DNA from: Trema orientale
Taxonomy: Eukaryota > Streptophyta > Magnoliopsida > Rosales > Cannabaceae
Length of the DNA: 64,000 nt
Assembly (NCBI GenBank): GCA_002914845.1
Contig: JXTC01000552.1
Coordinates: 86,428 to 150,427 of the forward strand
Direction: 5' to 3'
The position numbers were made by a program, and so were the translations under genes. Below, piece after piece: positions 1 to 12,049 of the stretch. The notes beneath the pieces are model-generated. The model was given only the letters and a program-made list of their open reading frames with translations, had not been told where the DNA came from and did no database searches. Position 1 is the first letter of the stretch. Every line of letters starts with the position of its first letter.

Positions 1-362
1 TGAATTTAATATATACACATATGTACACTAAGATTATAAAAAACATCAAGTTTCATATATGACTCCTTATCAAAGTAAATTTTTTAATGCTTGCACCTAT
101 TTATGACTCCATGAGAATAATAATNTTTTTTTTTTAATGAAGATGAGGATCCAAATCGCCCATGAATGCAAGAACCTTATGAAGGCCAAAAATAAATCTC
201 AAACTGCTTACCAAACACAAGAAGGCCTAGTAAGTTATTCAAAATAGTAAAAAGTGTCAATTATTGACATTGCTATAAGAAATTTAACATAATTTGGGAT
301 TAGCCGCCATACCATTCCTTTACCTTTACACATCTTGGCTAATTTGTTACAAAACTTTTTGA
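1..362. other. AT-rich non-coding sequence
   Basis: No supported gene or repeat boundary was found here. An ambiguous base (N) lies at 125 next to a poly-T run, which suggests an unresolved or joined assembly position. Confidence 0.5.
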
Positions 363-760
363 GGAAATTACATACTATACGGTAATTTAGAAAAAATTTT
401 TGAAAAATATGGTGGTTTAAGTTTTTTTAAGGTGCGGTACAGTTTTTATTAAGATAAATACCATTTTTAAGAACTATTTAGAAAAATGCCATTTTTAAAA
501 ACTATTTAGAAAAATACTATTTTTTAAAATAGTAAGTAGAATCTGGTAACCAGTTTCCAGAAACTGGTAACTAGTAACCAAAGGTATTTATAACTGGTAT
601 ATAACTTGTAACTAGTAACCAGTAACAAGTTTCCAGAAACCGGTAATAAGTAACTATTTTAAAAAATAGTATTTTTCTAAATAGTTTTTAAAAAATAATT
701 TTTTTTAATAAAAACCATACAAAAATTTAAAAAAAGCCTAAGTTCCGTATTTTTTTAATT
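363..760. repeat. Long inverted repeat, MITE-like hairpin
   Basis: The arms at about 402-595 and 600-745 are near-complementary. The left arm carries ACTATTTAGAAAAATACTAT, and the right arm carries its complement around 653-685. Flanking pieces also pair: the GTTTTTATTA near 440 and the run of GGTAAC/CAGTTTCC units near 545-650. The transcript of either strand could fold into a long hairpin. The exact ends and a target-site duplication could not be fixed, so the superfamily is not assigned. Confidence 0.6.
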
Positions 761-1394
761 CTTTTAGTTTTTTATATGTAAAAGTGATAGAAACCCAAAC
801 TTTTTCACATCGAAAACTACCCAACTTGAAAAGTCCACACAAGCCCAATTGTCTATTCGAGCAGCTTTTATAAAACACATGAAATGAAAAAAAAAAAAAA
901 GAAAAAAGAAAAAAGGTTCTTGATGACTTGTCCAAATTATTCACTTGTCTAAATTATATTAAAGGGAATGAAATAAAAATATAAGAATCAAACATAGAAT
1001 GGGAATGAAAACAAAAAAAAATAATAATAATGGAAAGATGATTGAAAAGAAAAAAAATCCAACTCATAGGTCATAAACAAGTTGCCAATATTTTTAATCA
1101 TAAATAACTTTCTATATATATATATATACGTATTAATTAGATTATTCCTTTTTAAAAAATTACTAATATTATTATAACCATTAGATTAAAATCCAATGAC
1201 TCAAATTAAAGCACCCATCCATGGAGCAAAAACAAAAAACTCCATTGAAACATCACCCATATATATATATATCTCTTTTAAAGTGAGGTGATTAGGATGC
1301 TTCAAATTAAGTGATATGAATCCAATGTGAATGTGAAGCAAGGAAGTTACGGACTTACGGCAACTATGTTCAGGCCCGAGACACTTTGTGTGAC
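761..1394. other. AT-rich spacer with short TA runs
   Basis: This stretch holds poly-A and TA-dinucleotide runs (about 1112-1128 and 1259-1272). The short open frames on the minus strand near 738-944 and 1201-1407 are rich in Phe and Lys, have low complexity and no recognisable domain. No gene is called. Confidence 0.5.
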
Positions 1395-1805
1395 TGGAAA
1401 AGTTCATAAATACCCGTTTCTAAAATTATATTTCTATAAATATCTTTTTTATTTTTATTTTATAAATACTCATTTTTATACTTTTTTTGGGAGAAATATA
1501 GATTACCACTTTTTTACACATGAAATATATACCACCGTATATATTTAATGCGTTAAATATATACTGTGATTAACATTTCATGAATCAAAATTACATTAAA
1601 AATTGACACATATTTTAAAATGTATACCATTCGAATTTTGCACATGAAATGTGTACCTCATGGATAAAATTTATATTATAAATGTGGACTACTCATATTT
1701 TATATATGAAATATGAACCATTAAACCATGTATTTTTGATAGAAAAATAAAAAATGGGTATTTATGAAAACATTTTAAAAAACGTGTACTAGGTGTAAAT
1801 TTCCC
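1395..1805. mobile_element. Non-autonomous MITE (411 bp), Mutator-like type
   Basis: The element is bounded by identical 8-bp direct repeats TGTGTGAC at 1387-1394 and 1806-1813, read as a target-site duplication. The ends are loosely inverted (TGGAAAAGTT at the left, ...AAATTTCCC at the right), and an inner pair CATAAATACCC / GGGTATTTATG is also inverted. An 8-9 bp duplication with GGGAAATT-type ends fits Mutator-like MITEs. There is no coding capacity. Confidence 0.6.
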
Positions 1806-2154
1806 TGTGTGACCCAACCATTTCTTCGAATACAATAGCCCAACTCAAATGACTTTTAACTCAAGGCCGAGAACAAGACCAAATCTGATCGCGGCCCAAT
1901 GTCTTTAACCAAAGGCCCAGATGTTATTTGTTTCCTGAAGCAGCACAATGACCTTTGAACGCCTAACCCAAAATCCAAAAGCCTAAGCCTCTATCCAAGC
2001 CCAAAGTATGACCAGTCCACGACTTCCCTTTAAATGTCAACTGGACCCAAAGCCTCTCTTTCTTCCAGAAACCAAATTACCATGGCCCGAAACATATCCT
2101 CACTACAAGTAAAATTAGTGAGAGAATTTTCCAGTCACACAAGATCATATGTAG
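1806..2154. other. Non-coding spacer
   Basis: This is moderately GC-richer spacer with many GGCCCA/AAGCCCA-type words. No open frame, RNA gene or repeat end was recognised. Confidence 0.45.
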
Positions 2155-2430
2155 GCCATGAAATTTTCAAATTGGGGTCACGTGAATGAGTAGCAAAATC
2201 GGAACCTTTTATAGAGAAATCGATAAAGTTAATAAAATGAACTCTGTTATTGTCCTGATCTGGTCAGTTATATATGACAGTGAGCTCCGCGATTTCATTA
2301 ATCTTTCTGAAAATTGTATTACTTTTCTGGAGGACGAGAAAAATTATCTGCCAATTGTGCAACTTTTTTCTAGCTTGAGTTTTATTACAGCCGACTTTCA
2401 AATGAGAGCGACATGATTGGTGATGGAACA
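2155..2430. repeat. Duplicated spacer fragment, matches 27110-27335
   Basis: This stretch aligns along its length with the spacer between the two receptor kinase genes. Shared words include ACGTGAATGAGTAG, TTTTATAGAGAAAT, TGATCTGGTCA and GATTTCATTAA. Similarity stops near GGTGAT at about 2425. The short open frame that starts at 2186 is therefore duplicated spacer and not a gene. It is probably the left part of the block that also gave pseudogene A. Confidence 0.7.
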
Positions 2431-2894
2431 TGCTGTAAAGAATAGTGCAAGGAATGTACTGGATGCCTATTTAGTGGCATCAGTTCATCACTTTGGACCA
2501 GAGTCAACACCTGCTTGGGACACATTTTCGCCTTGTTTGATTTTTCAGCCTAATAAATTGGTTGAGGTATATATTACACTGCTTACACAAATCATTGGTA
2601 TATGCTAGCAACACTCGTGCATACGGTTACTGTTTTGCATCACTTATGCACTACCTGAATAGAGTTACGATTGGTTAGACGCGTCTTATCTTATCAAAGC
2701 ACAATTCAGAGAGGAATAAGCTTCATGTTTTGAAGTTGAATATTATGAATTTATAGTTTTTCATATACAATAGTTTAAGACAAGTAGAGGAAAGGTATCC
2801 TTTCGGTCATGTGCGCCACAACCATCTTAAATCAATCACTTTACAGCTGTTTTGTTTGGGGGAATTTTGGGGATGATCTCAAAATCTAAGATAA
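2431..2894. other. Unassigned sequence with a weak exon-like frame
   Basis: After the duplicated spacer ends, a frame stays open to 2608. It is followed by a possible splice donor (GAG|GTATAT near 2565). The composition looks protein-like, but no family was recognised and no supporting exon was found. It may be the flank of the neighbouring CACTA element or a gene fragment. Confidence 0.25.
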
Positions 2895-3104
2895 TACTGC
2901 TAAGAAAAGGCCCTTACCACGGCGCGTGTACGGACGTGCTGTGGTACATGCCCAAACAACCACGGCGCATACAGGGCGCTGTTGAAGATAATCAAAAACT
3001 ACGGCACCTAAAAGGAGCCCTGCTAGATTATTCACAGTGCCTATAATGCACCGTGATAAGGGCCCTGTATACCGGCCCCAAATCTCGAACCTGAGGGCAT
3101 TTCT

Positions 3105-3105
3105 T

Positions 3106-3137
<32 letters not shown>

Positions 3138-3138
3138 T
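3105..3138. repeat. (CT)n(CA)n microsatellite
   Basis: A pure CT run passes directly into a CA run, inside the left part of the CACTA element. Confidence 0.9.
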
Positions 3139-4364
3139 CAGCTGGTCTTCTTCAAGTCCAGCCGTGCCTCCATGCTCCCATATACCATATTCTTTTAATA
3201 AAGAGGTATTTCCAACCTTTTCAACTTATTTTCGTCACTAAATTAAGATTACCCATTGTTTTAATCATGATTTTGTCCTATTAATTTGCGAAAATTTCAT
3301 ATTTTAGGTTATATATTAGTATGTGTTGATTTGAATTCTAACCTTTCATATATAATTTTTCTAGGAAAATAGGTAATCCAACTCACTTTTGTCACTTTAA
3401 TTAGATTATTTATTATTTTAACTATGGTTTTGACTTATTAATTTGTATAAATTTTATGTTTTAGGTTATGTTTGAGTGTGTGTTGATTTAGAACTCTAAA
3501 TTATCAAATTAGAATTTCTTGGCTATGTATTGACAATCTCTACTCTTATAAATACTACTTTGGTTGTTTATTTACTAGAAATTTTATTTTTGGCCATGTT
3601 TTTCTATTTTAATATGAATTAATCCGAATTTATGTTATTATAGTTTGTTGTCATGTAGAATATAGATGTTAATATATCTATTTTTTAAAAATATTTTAGA
3701 TGAAGTGTGAAATTTATTTAGTTGTAAAATTTTAGGATTGAAGATATGCTGTCTCAATTTTTACTAATTTCATATTTTAGGTAGTTAGAGAGTAAATTAA
3801 CTTGAGACCTAGCTTGTAATAATATTTTTTAATTTTTTTGATATCCATTCTTAATGTAGGTTTTAATTTAATTTGTTATTGATTAAAAATCATATTTTGC
3901 ATTTGTATTTATTTCAGGTCTTTGAATTTTCGATTTTTAAGTGGTGTGATTTTAGATATTGAATTATTTTTATCTTTTTTATATATAGGTTTTAGTAAAA
4001 GTTCAGAGTACAGAGATTACTTATATATTAGCAATTTAAGGTATATTGTCTCAATTTTTTCTTGGCCTAGACTATGTCACTAATTTCAATAGTTTTATAT
4101 TTTTATTTGGGAAAGTCTAATTTAGAGGAGATATGTTATGAGAAATCGTATATTGTGGTGACATAATGATGATGTTATAATTGTATGTGAATATTTGAGT
4201 TCATTGTTTGTATTGATATGTGTTTATACGATTGGCCACTTATTTGAAATAAAGGAGGCTATGTCAAAAATTAACTATAATCTAATTTGTTGCCTTAGTT
4301 GTTCAATATATGGTCTTCTCTACAAACAAAAGTTTGTTTTAGTGTTTTTTTTTTCTTTTCAAAT

Positions 4365-4720
4365 GTACTTAGAATGGATAAGAAATGGATGTTGGTCGAT
4401 AGATTATCAATCGAGTATAGAAAGGGAGTTGATATCTTTTTGGAGTTTACTACTGAAAAAAGTCAAAGACCCTAATTCAATTCCGTGCTCGAATATTAAA
4501 TGTGAAAATTTGCAAAAGATGTGTGTTAAAAAAAACAAAAGAGAACTTATGTTTCAATGGAATATGTCAAAAGTATAAGCAATGGATTTGGCTTAGTGAA
4601 AAAGTTCTGATTACTAGATTTTCATCAAAAATGAGTATAAGAGATGATTATGGGTTAGATTTTAATGATGATCTTTCTGAAGTGATTGATGATGCGCAGT
4701 ATGAAACAGATATAGAAATT
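4365..4720 (+). pseudogene. CACTA transposase-associated domain remnant
   Basis: Reading across three frames gives the pattern of the plant Transpos_assoc domain, which lies N-terminal to En/Spm transposases. The order is a DRLS-like start, a GVDIFLEFTTEKSQRP segment, a Cys-containing middle, and a FNGI-type block before a Trp-Ile-Trp segment near 4585. An acidic tail follows (4640-4725). Two frameshifts and several stops separate the blocks. Nothing of the DDE transposase itself is seen downstream, because the gypsy element starts at about 4940. The intron-like AT-rich stretch at 3200-4360 would fit a 5' intron. Family assignment rests on the block order only. Confidence 0.45.
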
Positions 4721-4944
4721 TTATGAGTCAAAAACATTGGATTTTGCTTGTTATTTATCCTCTCAAAGATTATGCATAGTTTTTAGATCTTCTACACTTA
4801 CTTCTTCGTGAGAAAATTAGTTTAACAATGATCGAGTAAGTTCTCTAATAGTAATTTTGTTATAGTTAATTTCTTTTATGGTTTTTTAGTTATGGTTGTT
4901 ATTGCTAATCTTTTAGTTTTTATGTTTATTTCAATTCAAAGTGC

Positions 4945-6894
4945 ATTCAATATACAATGAACCTTATGTTGTATACACCGATGCTTCTAGTTTTGGATTG
5001 GGATGTATCTTGATGCAGAATGGCAAAGTTGTAGCTTATGCTTCCCGTCAATTAAAGCCGCATGAGAAGAATTATCCTATCCATGACCTGGAACTTGCAG
5101 CGGTTATTTTTGCTCTCAAGATTTAGAGATATTACTTGTATAGTGTGAAGTATTATATGTTCTCCGATCATAAGAGCTTGAAGTATCTCTTTATTCATCA
5201 TGATTTGAACTTGAGGCAACGTAGATGGGTTGAGTATATGGAAGATTATGACTTTGACCTACAATACCATCCTTGTAAAGCTAATGTTGTAGCTGATGCT
5301 TTGAGTAGAAAATCTCATGGTATATTAGTTGCACTTATTTTTCAGGATTGGAAGAACTCTGTTAGTAATTGGTGATTATAATTTGCAGTACTTCGAGACT
5401 GACAAAATTGCTTATCTTAGTAATGTTGTGGCTATACCGACACTTCTCCAAATAGTACAGCAAAGTCAATAGCAAGACCACTAGTTGAGAATGATCTGGA
5501 ATTAACTCGAAAATAGTGAACAGTTGGAAGGTTAGAGTACAAATATAGAGGGATTTATGTTTTTCAGAGGAAAGCTGGTAGTAGCTAAGAATCCTCATCT
5601 TAGAGAAACTATTCTCACTGAGGCTCATAAGTCTAAGTTTGCAGTATATTCTAGTAGTACAAAGATATATCATGATTTGAAAAGACAATACTGGTGAAAA
5701 AATATGAAGCATGATGTAGCTACTTTTCTGGCTAAGTGCATGACTTATCAACAAGTCAAGGCAGAATACTAGAGACCAGCTGGACTGCTACAGCCTTTAC
5801 CCATACCGGAGTGGAAATGGGATAAGATCACAATAGACTTTGTGATGGGTTTGCCAATGACTCGGAGAAAGAACGACATAGTTTGGGTGATTGTAGATCG
5901 TATGACGAAGATTGCTTATTTCATACCGATCAGGTCTGATTTTTAACTCAACAAATTTAGTCGTCTCTATATTGATAATATTGTTCGATTGCATGGAGTG
6001 CTGTCAAGCATAGTTTCTGACAGAGACCCAAAGTTTACATCTAAGTTCTAGAGAGCTTTACAGAGAGCTTTGGGAATAGAACTGAATCTTAGTACAACTC
6101 ATCATTCTCAAACAGATGGCGAACCTAAGGGGACCATTCAGATTCTAGAGCACATGCTTCGCTCTTGTATACTGGATTTTGGTGGAAGCTAGGATAATCT
6201 CCTATTATTGGTGGAGTTTGCTTACAATAACAGTTACCAAGCTAGTCTTGGCATAGCTCCATATAAGGTACTATACGGGAGACCATATAGATCACCTTTG
6301 TGTTAGGATGATGCAAAGGAGCATGTTACTCTTAGGCCAGAATTAATACAAGAGACTCCTGAGAAGATTAACAGGGTTAGAGAAAGACTCAAGGTTATGC
6401 AGAGTTGTCAGAAAAGCTATGTAGATCCAAAGAGACGTGAAGTAGAATTCGAAGTTAGAGATCAAGTATTCTTGAAAGTCATGCCAAGGCGTGGGATCAC
6501 TAGATTTGAACTAAATGTCAAATTAGCTCCAAGTTATATTGGACCATTCGAGATTACTGCTAGAATTGGGCCAGTAACGTACCGCTTGGATTTGCCACCG
6601 TAATTGGGCCGAGTGCACAATGTTTTTCATGTCTTGATGCTCCAAAAGTACGTGCTTGACCCATCACATGTCATTCAGTATATAGAGGTACTGTTACAAG
6701 AGGATGTAACATATAAGAAAAAACTAGTTCGAATATTGGGAAGAGAGCTCAAAGTGCTTCGAAAGAAAGAGATACCACTTGTCAAGGTTTTCTGGCAACA
6801 CGACAAGGAAGACGAAGCCACTTGGGAGCTTGAAATAGAAATGTATGAGAAATATCCTCATTTGTTTAATTTTCAACTTGAAGTTGTACTTTAA
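4945..6894 (+). pseudogene. Ty3/gypsy pol remnant: RNase H, integrase, chromodomain-like tail
   Basis: In order: RNase H ([16 protein letters not shown] at about 4970; the [10 protein letters not shown] block at 5163; ADALSRK at 5290), the integrase zinc-binding region (about 5580-5760), the integrase core (TIDFVMGLP at 5835, [12 protein letters not shown] at 6015, TDGEPKGTIQ at 6115), and a C-terminal chromodomain-like segment (6770-6890). The two catalytic aspartates are visible. The catalytic glutamate of the usual GQSER/GQTER stretch is replaced (GEPKG), so the enzyme would be dead even without the stops. In-frame stops occur at about 5124, 5697, 5770, 5944, 6049, 6190, 6304 and 6601, and there are frame changes near 5375-5560. 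Frames of the last part: 6397-6603 and 6604-6894. Confidence 0.85.
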
Positions 6895-6933
6895 CCCTTG
6901 TATTGTATTCGAATTTTGGGAAGAAATTCTTTC

Positions 6934-6946
6934 AAGGAGGGAAGGA
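6934..6946 (+). other. Polypurine tract of the chromovirus
   Basis: The purine-rich AAGGAGGGAAGGA lies immediately before the TGTAAAATC start of the 3' LTR. This is the expected position of the plus-strand primer. Confidence 0.7.
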
Positions 6947-9116
6947 TGTAAAATCTGAGAGTTTTAAAGGGCAAAGGGGTAATTTACTGAGTAATGGCAT
7001 TTTTGAAAATAAGTATTTTCGGATTAAAATATTGAAAATATTTGGAATATTTTAATAATTTGCAATAGTTTCAAAAATTGCTTTAAAAACTCCAAAATAC
7101 TTCACCTTTTCAAGAGAAGTCCCCAAAAAGAGAAGAAAGAGCCGAAGCTTTGCCCAGTCCTACCGCTAGTGCACCGCCCTTCCGTGCAGCCGATGTGCCA
7201 CCCTGCGGCCTCCAGCTCCCACCGACAGACCCAACACCCTAGGTCCAATCCCGTTTCGTGGCCGGATGCCACCGCTGGAGCTCGCCGAAGGATCTGCCAA
7301 TTTCACGGTTTTCTAGCGAGAGTTTCGTCGTCTGACATTGGCTGTCCTCGCTGCCGACACGTGGAAGCTCCTCTCTTCGTCACCGACCTCCTCCAAGTGG
7401 TTTCACAGCTTAACTCGCCTCCAGTAAGGTTTTCACCACTTTTACCCTTTTTACCAAGTTTGTAAAATATGATATTTCCGTAATTATTTTGGTTAGGTAA
7501 TTAATTTACCCGAGGTAAATTTATGAGATGAAAGAAGTTAAAAACCATGAATAATTATGATTGGTAGAAGTAAAAATGGTAACGGGAAGTGCGATAAATT
7601 TTATTTAGAAAAAGATGACATTTTCAAAATATTTACAAAAAGTGGTATTTATGCAATTTTTGGATTTTTGAGCTTAATTAATGCTCGATATCTTGAAACT
7701 GAATTCCGATTTTGAATTTGGACTCAGTGAGTTGGAGACATGAATTTTGATATAAAATAGAACTATATTTCAAAGTGGAACGAAAATTGGAATTCCGTGC
7801 CTTGTAAATTGTACTGTTTTGTGTGCAACGGGCCGGTCCCACACCGGGACCCATTTTTGACAAGGTATATATCTAACTTAGCATTTTTAGGTGCTCTGAA
7901 TTCAGTGGTGACCTCCATTTCTTCATTTGAGGCTCTAGTGGAAAAGTCATTTTTTCAAGTAGACTTAACGGGATCCAAAAATTATCGTTCGAATACCTGT
8001 GTGACCAACGAGGGATTCTACGAGCGTTATTAGCCTATTATTACCATATCAAGGTAGGAGTTAGATTACCTGATTTTATATTCATTTTAATTTTTAATTG
8101 TGTTAAAATTTATTTATGAAAAATTGTGGTTTTACGATGGTTTGATTAATGGTTGAAAATTGTTGAATTGTACTGGGATTGGACTATGTGGATTATTATA
8201 CCTATTTTTATTTTGTGATTATGGGATAAAATAGTGTATGCTGCCCATGTATAGTAAATCTTAGAATAATGCGAAGTTGGATTTTCAAAGTATGATTTGA
8301 TTTTTGGATGCATAGTTGTTGTGAATGGTTACATGTTGTATATATCATAGGATCACAATTTGAGTTTCATTATTACATCATAGTAGTTTAGATTGCTGAT
8401 GAGTTACTGTAGTACTAGGTGAGAGATCTAGGCCCCTGCACAGATTTTTGACTGATACACCTATGAGTAGTATCAGGATGCTGGGTACCTCTGCTACAGA
8501 GGTATTATAGGGCCGTGATAGGAGGATAAGAGCTCACTCATATACTTGGTTGATTTATTATATGTACAATCATATAGTATTGGTTTTGATTTTTAGTATG
8601 TGATTATTCTAGCTATCAATTATTTAACAAACTCCGTTTATAAATAGATTTTGGAAAATATATTAATCATGCAGGTTTGAGAAATTGCATCTATTCAAAA
8701 AAGTAATTGAATTCCTACTGAGCATGTGAATGCTTACCCCCTTACTTTTTACTTCTCAAATAGTGCTCAGTGTGATTTTGGAGATTTGGGAGCAGAGTAG
8801 TGAGGAGCTAGTTACCTTATTGTGAATTGGTAACTATGTAAAATAAATCTGTTGTTTGTCTTGGCTTGTATTAAACACTTAAGGGCCCGTTTCACGGACT
8901 CGGTCCGTATAATTATTGTGCTAGATTGTGAGACTGCTGATAGTAATATTTGGTTTGTTTTAATAAATTTTACTAACAATCTACGTCTAATGGTGATCAC
9001 AAAACTGTGAGAATTTTATTTTAAAATTTTTTTTTATAAATTGTTCAAAAATAATTTTTGAATTTTCACTTATGAAATTCCTTTTTTGCCACTGGCCCAG
9101 GATTTGGGTCATGACA
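6947..9116 (+). repeat. Chromovirus 3' LTR (2170 bp)
   Basis: It begins TGTAAAATCTGAGAG after the polypurine tract and ends GGGTCATGACA. It holds a GC-rich patch (7150-7440) that gives a spurious 98-residue Pro/Ser-rich frame. Its last 650 bp match the LTR fragment at 58741-59462, for example GGATGCTGGGTACCTCTG and CCTACTGAGCATGT. Confidence 0.8.
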
Positions 9117-10109
9117 TATATAATGTAGAAAAAAGAAGGAAAGGAAGATCAAATAGTCCTGTTTATAAGATAATAAAAGTACTAAACTTAAATAAATAAC
9201 ACGTGTTGGGTATAAAATTAATTAAAATTACTTATTTTTTCAAATATTATATATAGTGCCTAAAACAACCAGTAACTATTGAATACGGATTCTACATATG
9301 CAAATTTACGAGAAAAATCATTGAACAGACAAGTGTTAAATCATTTTCTACTATGGTACGTAACTTGTAAATTACATAGTTTTCTTCTAATTAGAGTTCG
9401 ATTGATCACTTTTTAACAAATAAAGTGTTTGAATTTGTAGTTTAATGGATAAAGTTTCTCTATAAAAGATGATATAAATAGATTTCTTGAAGAGTAGGTT
9501 GAAGAACTAATACAATTTCTCATTTGAGGTTTCTATACTTTGATCATTTAAATTATGTAGTTTTTGAAAATCATATTAGTTTGGCTTAGAAAACTAATGT
9601 ATATACTTAGTTTTTCGATTATATGGATATGATCATGACCAAGTTATTATATTAAGTAGTTTTACTATGTTGATTTACTTATCTACTTACTTTTATATTA
9701 TGGACTATGATTATATTGTTAAGTTTGTAACTTTTATTTGATATTACTATGTAAATTTATATTTATGGTCCATTTTATTTGAAATATTTGGTATATGTAA
9801 TAGATTTGGATTATATTTTTAAAATTCTAGGGGGTATACACAAATATATTAAAAATACCCACTGGAAAAGTATACCATGGCGCTTAAAGAGTGTCTTAAT
9901 AAAATAACATCTATTGAGATACTAATGTGGCTATAAAGTGCCTTGGTAAAGCTCGAAAAGTGCCTTAGTAGGTGTACCAAGGTACCTTATAAGCGCCTTT
10001 ATAGCCGGAGCCTATTACGGCACCCAGAACAAAGGTGCTTTTAGGGACGCCAGTGAAGACCTTTCAAGGCGCTTATAAAGCGCATTGAAAGACCTTTTTT
10101 TTCGTAGTG
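9117..10109 (+). repeat. CACTA 3' part with subterminal repeats and terminus
   Basis: AT-rich non-coding DNA (9117-9860) is followed by repeated GC-rich words around GGCGC/GCGCC. The CACTA terminus closes at 10109. This is the remaining right side of the element interrupted by the chromovirus. Confidence 0.6.
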
Positions 10110-10489
10110 TTAAAACAGGGATCTTGGGAAAAATCTCAAATGTCAAAATTTTTGCAACCTTAAAATATTCCACCAATTAGCAAAAAGATAGTAATACTAT
10201 TTAAGACGTAACATTGTAGTGAGCAATATTTGATAAATTGATCACATGCATGTACAAATCCAGAACAAAATTTTTCCTTTAGCAAATTACTTATTGGTTT
10301 TTACTCCTCTTTGACAATGAATTAGTAATTAAAAGCTCTTGCATTGCATTTATTCTTGAGAGAAAAATATCTGACAAAAAAATCCCTTTGCTCAGAAAAT
10401 GATGACAATTAATGTGATTGAAATGAGGCAAAACTTCATAGGAAAGCTCGACTTCAGCAAGCTTCCATAATTGTACATAACCGTTATGT

Positions 10490-10780
10490 GGGCTTATAGC
10501 AAAATGACTGAGTTTTGGGCCTATTTTATATAAATATCTATTTTTTAAATGCTGTAATAAAATAACCTATATATCAGTGGATATATCAAATTTAAAATAT
10601 GATGTATCAATAGAAAAACTAATATATTTAGTACATAAAATAAAGTTAGTATACAAGTGAATATATCATGCGTGAAACTATATATACTCGGTTATTTAGC
10701 TATAAAAAGAGAAAAACGAATATTTATTAAAATAAAGTATAAAAAAAGGACCCTTACTTTAATTTCTCTACTAAATTTTA
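10490..10780 (+). repeat. Insertion in pseudogene A, dispersed AT-rich repeat family
   Basis: This stretch is absent from the aligned position of gene 2 (near 27735-27790). It begins TTATAGCAAAATGACTGAG and carries TTTTGGGCCTATTTTATATA. The same words occur in opposite orientation at 34955-35280 (and more weakly at 34655-34925), and at 17690 in the same orientation. It looks like a small non-autonomous repeat; its class is unknown. Confidence 0.6.
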
Positions 10781-11519
10781 GTCTTTTAGGAGATGGAAAA
10801 GGAGTCTCATTTCGCACCATTAATACATGCACCTAACATGTTTGACCGTTCTACTGCGAGCTCCTAAACACATAACAACCCAATTTGGATGCATCTTGAG
10901 ACTTGATAACTGGAATATGCCCTATGCAATGATTTATGGACTATTTCAAAAGTTTTCTGTTTTGTCCATAAGTCCTAGAAATGAAAGGTATAGTTTTGAA
11001 CATAATCTTAAGATTACCAGAGTTCATGAGAAATAACTAATGAAAGGATTCATACATAGATGTGTATCTAGATCTTACTTACTTTTCCAACCAAATTAAG
11101 AGGGTGAACTTCATTGAAATTGTTGCTTTTCTTGCCAATAATGATCTCTAGTGTCAAAACCCCAAAACTGAAGTCATAAGATTTTTGTAGAATATAGCCC
11201 TTCTATTGAATACTATAGTGTTGACATAATGAGCAACATATGATTAAATGCAATAATATTAGTTTTCTACTTGTATATAGTATATATGTTTCTGTTTTCT
11301 TTTTATTTTCTTTTTTCCCCCTTTCTTTGTGGATTTGGTATTTAGAGGGAGGAAACTTACTAATTCTAATTAAGGATGTCAATGAGATAGGGCGAGACCA
11401 GTTTTGTGTTTACTATCCTCGTTCCCATTATTATTTTACTATACCATCTCTACATTATTTATCATTTAATTTTGTGCGAAGCATCTTCAAGGAATCTCTA
11501 TTAGAGATTGGTTTCCTAA

Positions 11520-12015
11520 TGTAGCACATCGAGAAGAGGAGTTTTTTAAGCGATACGACTAAAGAAAGTGACATCTGGCATTTCAGGTCGATTGGCTCAT
11601 ATTTCCAGTCGACCACCCGAAACCACCAGTCAACCATTTTACTTCTCTAGAAATGTGATTAGACTCAGGTAGATTCGGTCGACCCACTGGTTGACCGCCC
11701 ACGTTTTTTTTGCTTTATTTTGTTTCCTTTTTCCGAATATTTTATTATTTGCAGTATTATTTCGTATTTTGCTTGGGTTTTCTATATATTGTTAGCTCTA
11801 AGGCCTTTTGAATACAGTTTCTATGGAGTTTAATAAAGCTATAAAGAGAGAAAGAGAATCTCTTTTCTTCCCAATTATCGGTATTCTTGATAGAATCAAC
11901 GATACTTGAAGCCTTTTTTAATTTTTTCTGGTATTCATGAGTGAATCAACAGATTAAAATAAGTCATTTTTAATTTTTCAAAAGATCTTTCTCATCAGAT
12001 ACTTTCGCTACATCA
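11520..12015 (+). repeat. 5' LTR of the gag-only element
   Basis: It matches 14490-15014 over its length, with shared words GAAATGTGATTAG, GCTTTATTTTGTTTCC and GATACTTGAAGCC. It begins TGTAGCACATCGAG and ends at ATCA before the primer site. The LTRs differ at many positions, so the insertion is old. Confidence 0.75.
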
Positions 12016-12016
12016 G

Positions 12017-12034
12017 TTGGTACCAGAGTTGCAT
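12017..12034 (+). other. Primer-binding site, initiator Met-tRNA type
   Basis: TTGGTACCAGAGTTGC, two bases after the 5' LTR, resembles the TGGTATCAGAGC site used by most plant LTR elements. Confidence 0.65.
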
Positions 12035-12049
12035 TCGTTCTTGATAAGA

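Larger units (their letters stand above)
4940..9116 (+). mobile_element. 5'-truncated Ty3/gypsy chromovirus with its 3' LTR
   Basis: The element starts inside the RNase H region of pol. It keeps the integrase and chromodomain-like tail, a polypurine tract at 6934-6946 (AAGGAGGGAAGGA), and one long LTR at 6947-9116. No 5' LTR, gag, protease or reverse transcriptase is present. The left junction near 4940 falls in CACTA sequence. The C-terminal pattern (VKVFWQHDKEDEATWE) is typical of Tekay/Del-type chromoviruses. Confidence 0.8.
2895..10109 (+). mobile_element. Degraded CACTA (En/Spm) transposon, split by a gypsy insertion
   Basis: The right end reads, on the minus strand, CACTACGAAAAAAAAGG, a typical CACTA terminus, at 10093-10109. 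GC-rich subterminal repeats (GGCGCTTATAAAGCGC, GCGCCTTTATAGCC) fill 9860-10090. The left end is less certain: a decayed match TACTGCTAAGAAAAGG at 2895 is followed by similar GGCGC-rich repeats to about 3080. Between the ends lies a coding remnant of the transposase-associated domain (about 4365-4720). A chromovirus occupies 4940-9116. The 3-bp target duplication could not be confirmed. Confidence 0.55.

Noticed and set aside
2186..2416. 76-residue open frame
   Set aside because: The same stretch is spacer between the two kinase genes (27110-27335), where it is not open; it is duplicated non-coding DNA.
7169..7465. 98-residue Pro/Ser-rich open frame
   Set aside because: It lies in a GC-rich patch of the chromovirus LTR and has no domain.
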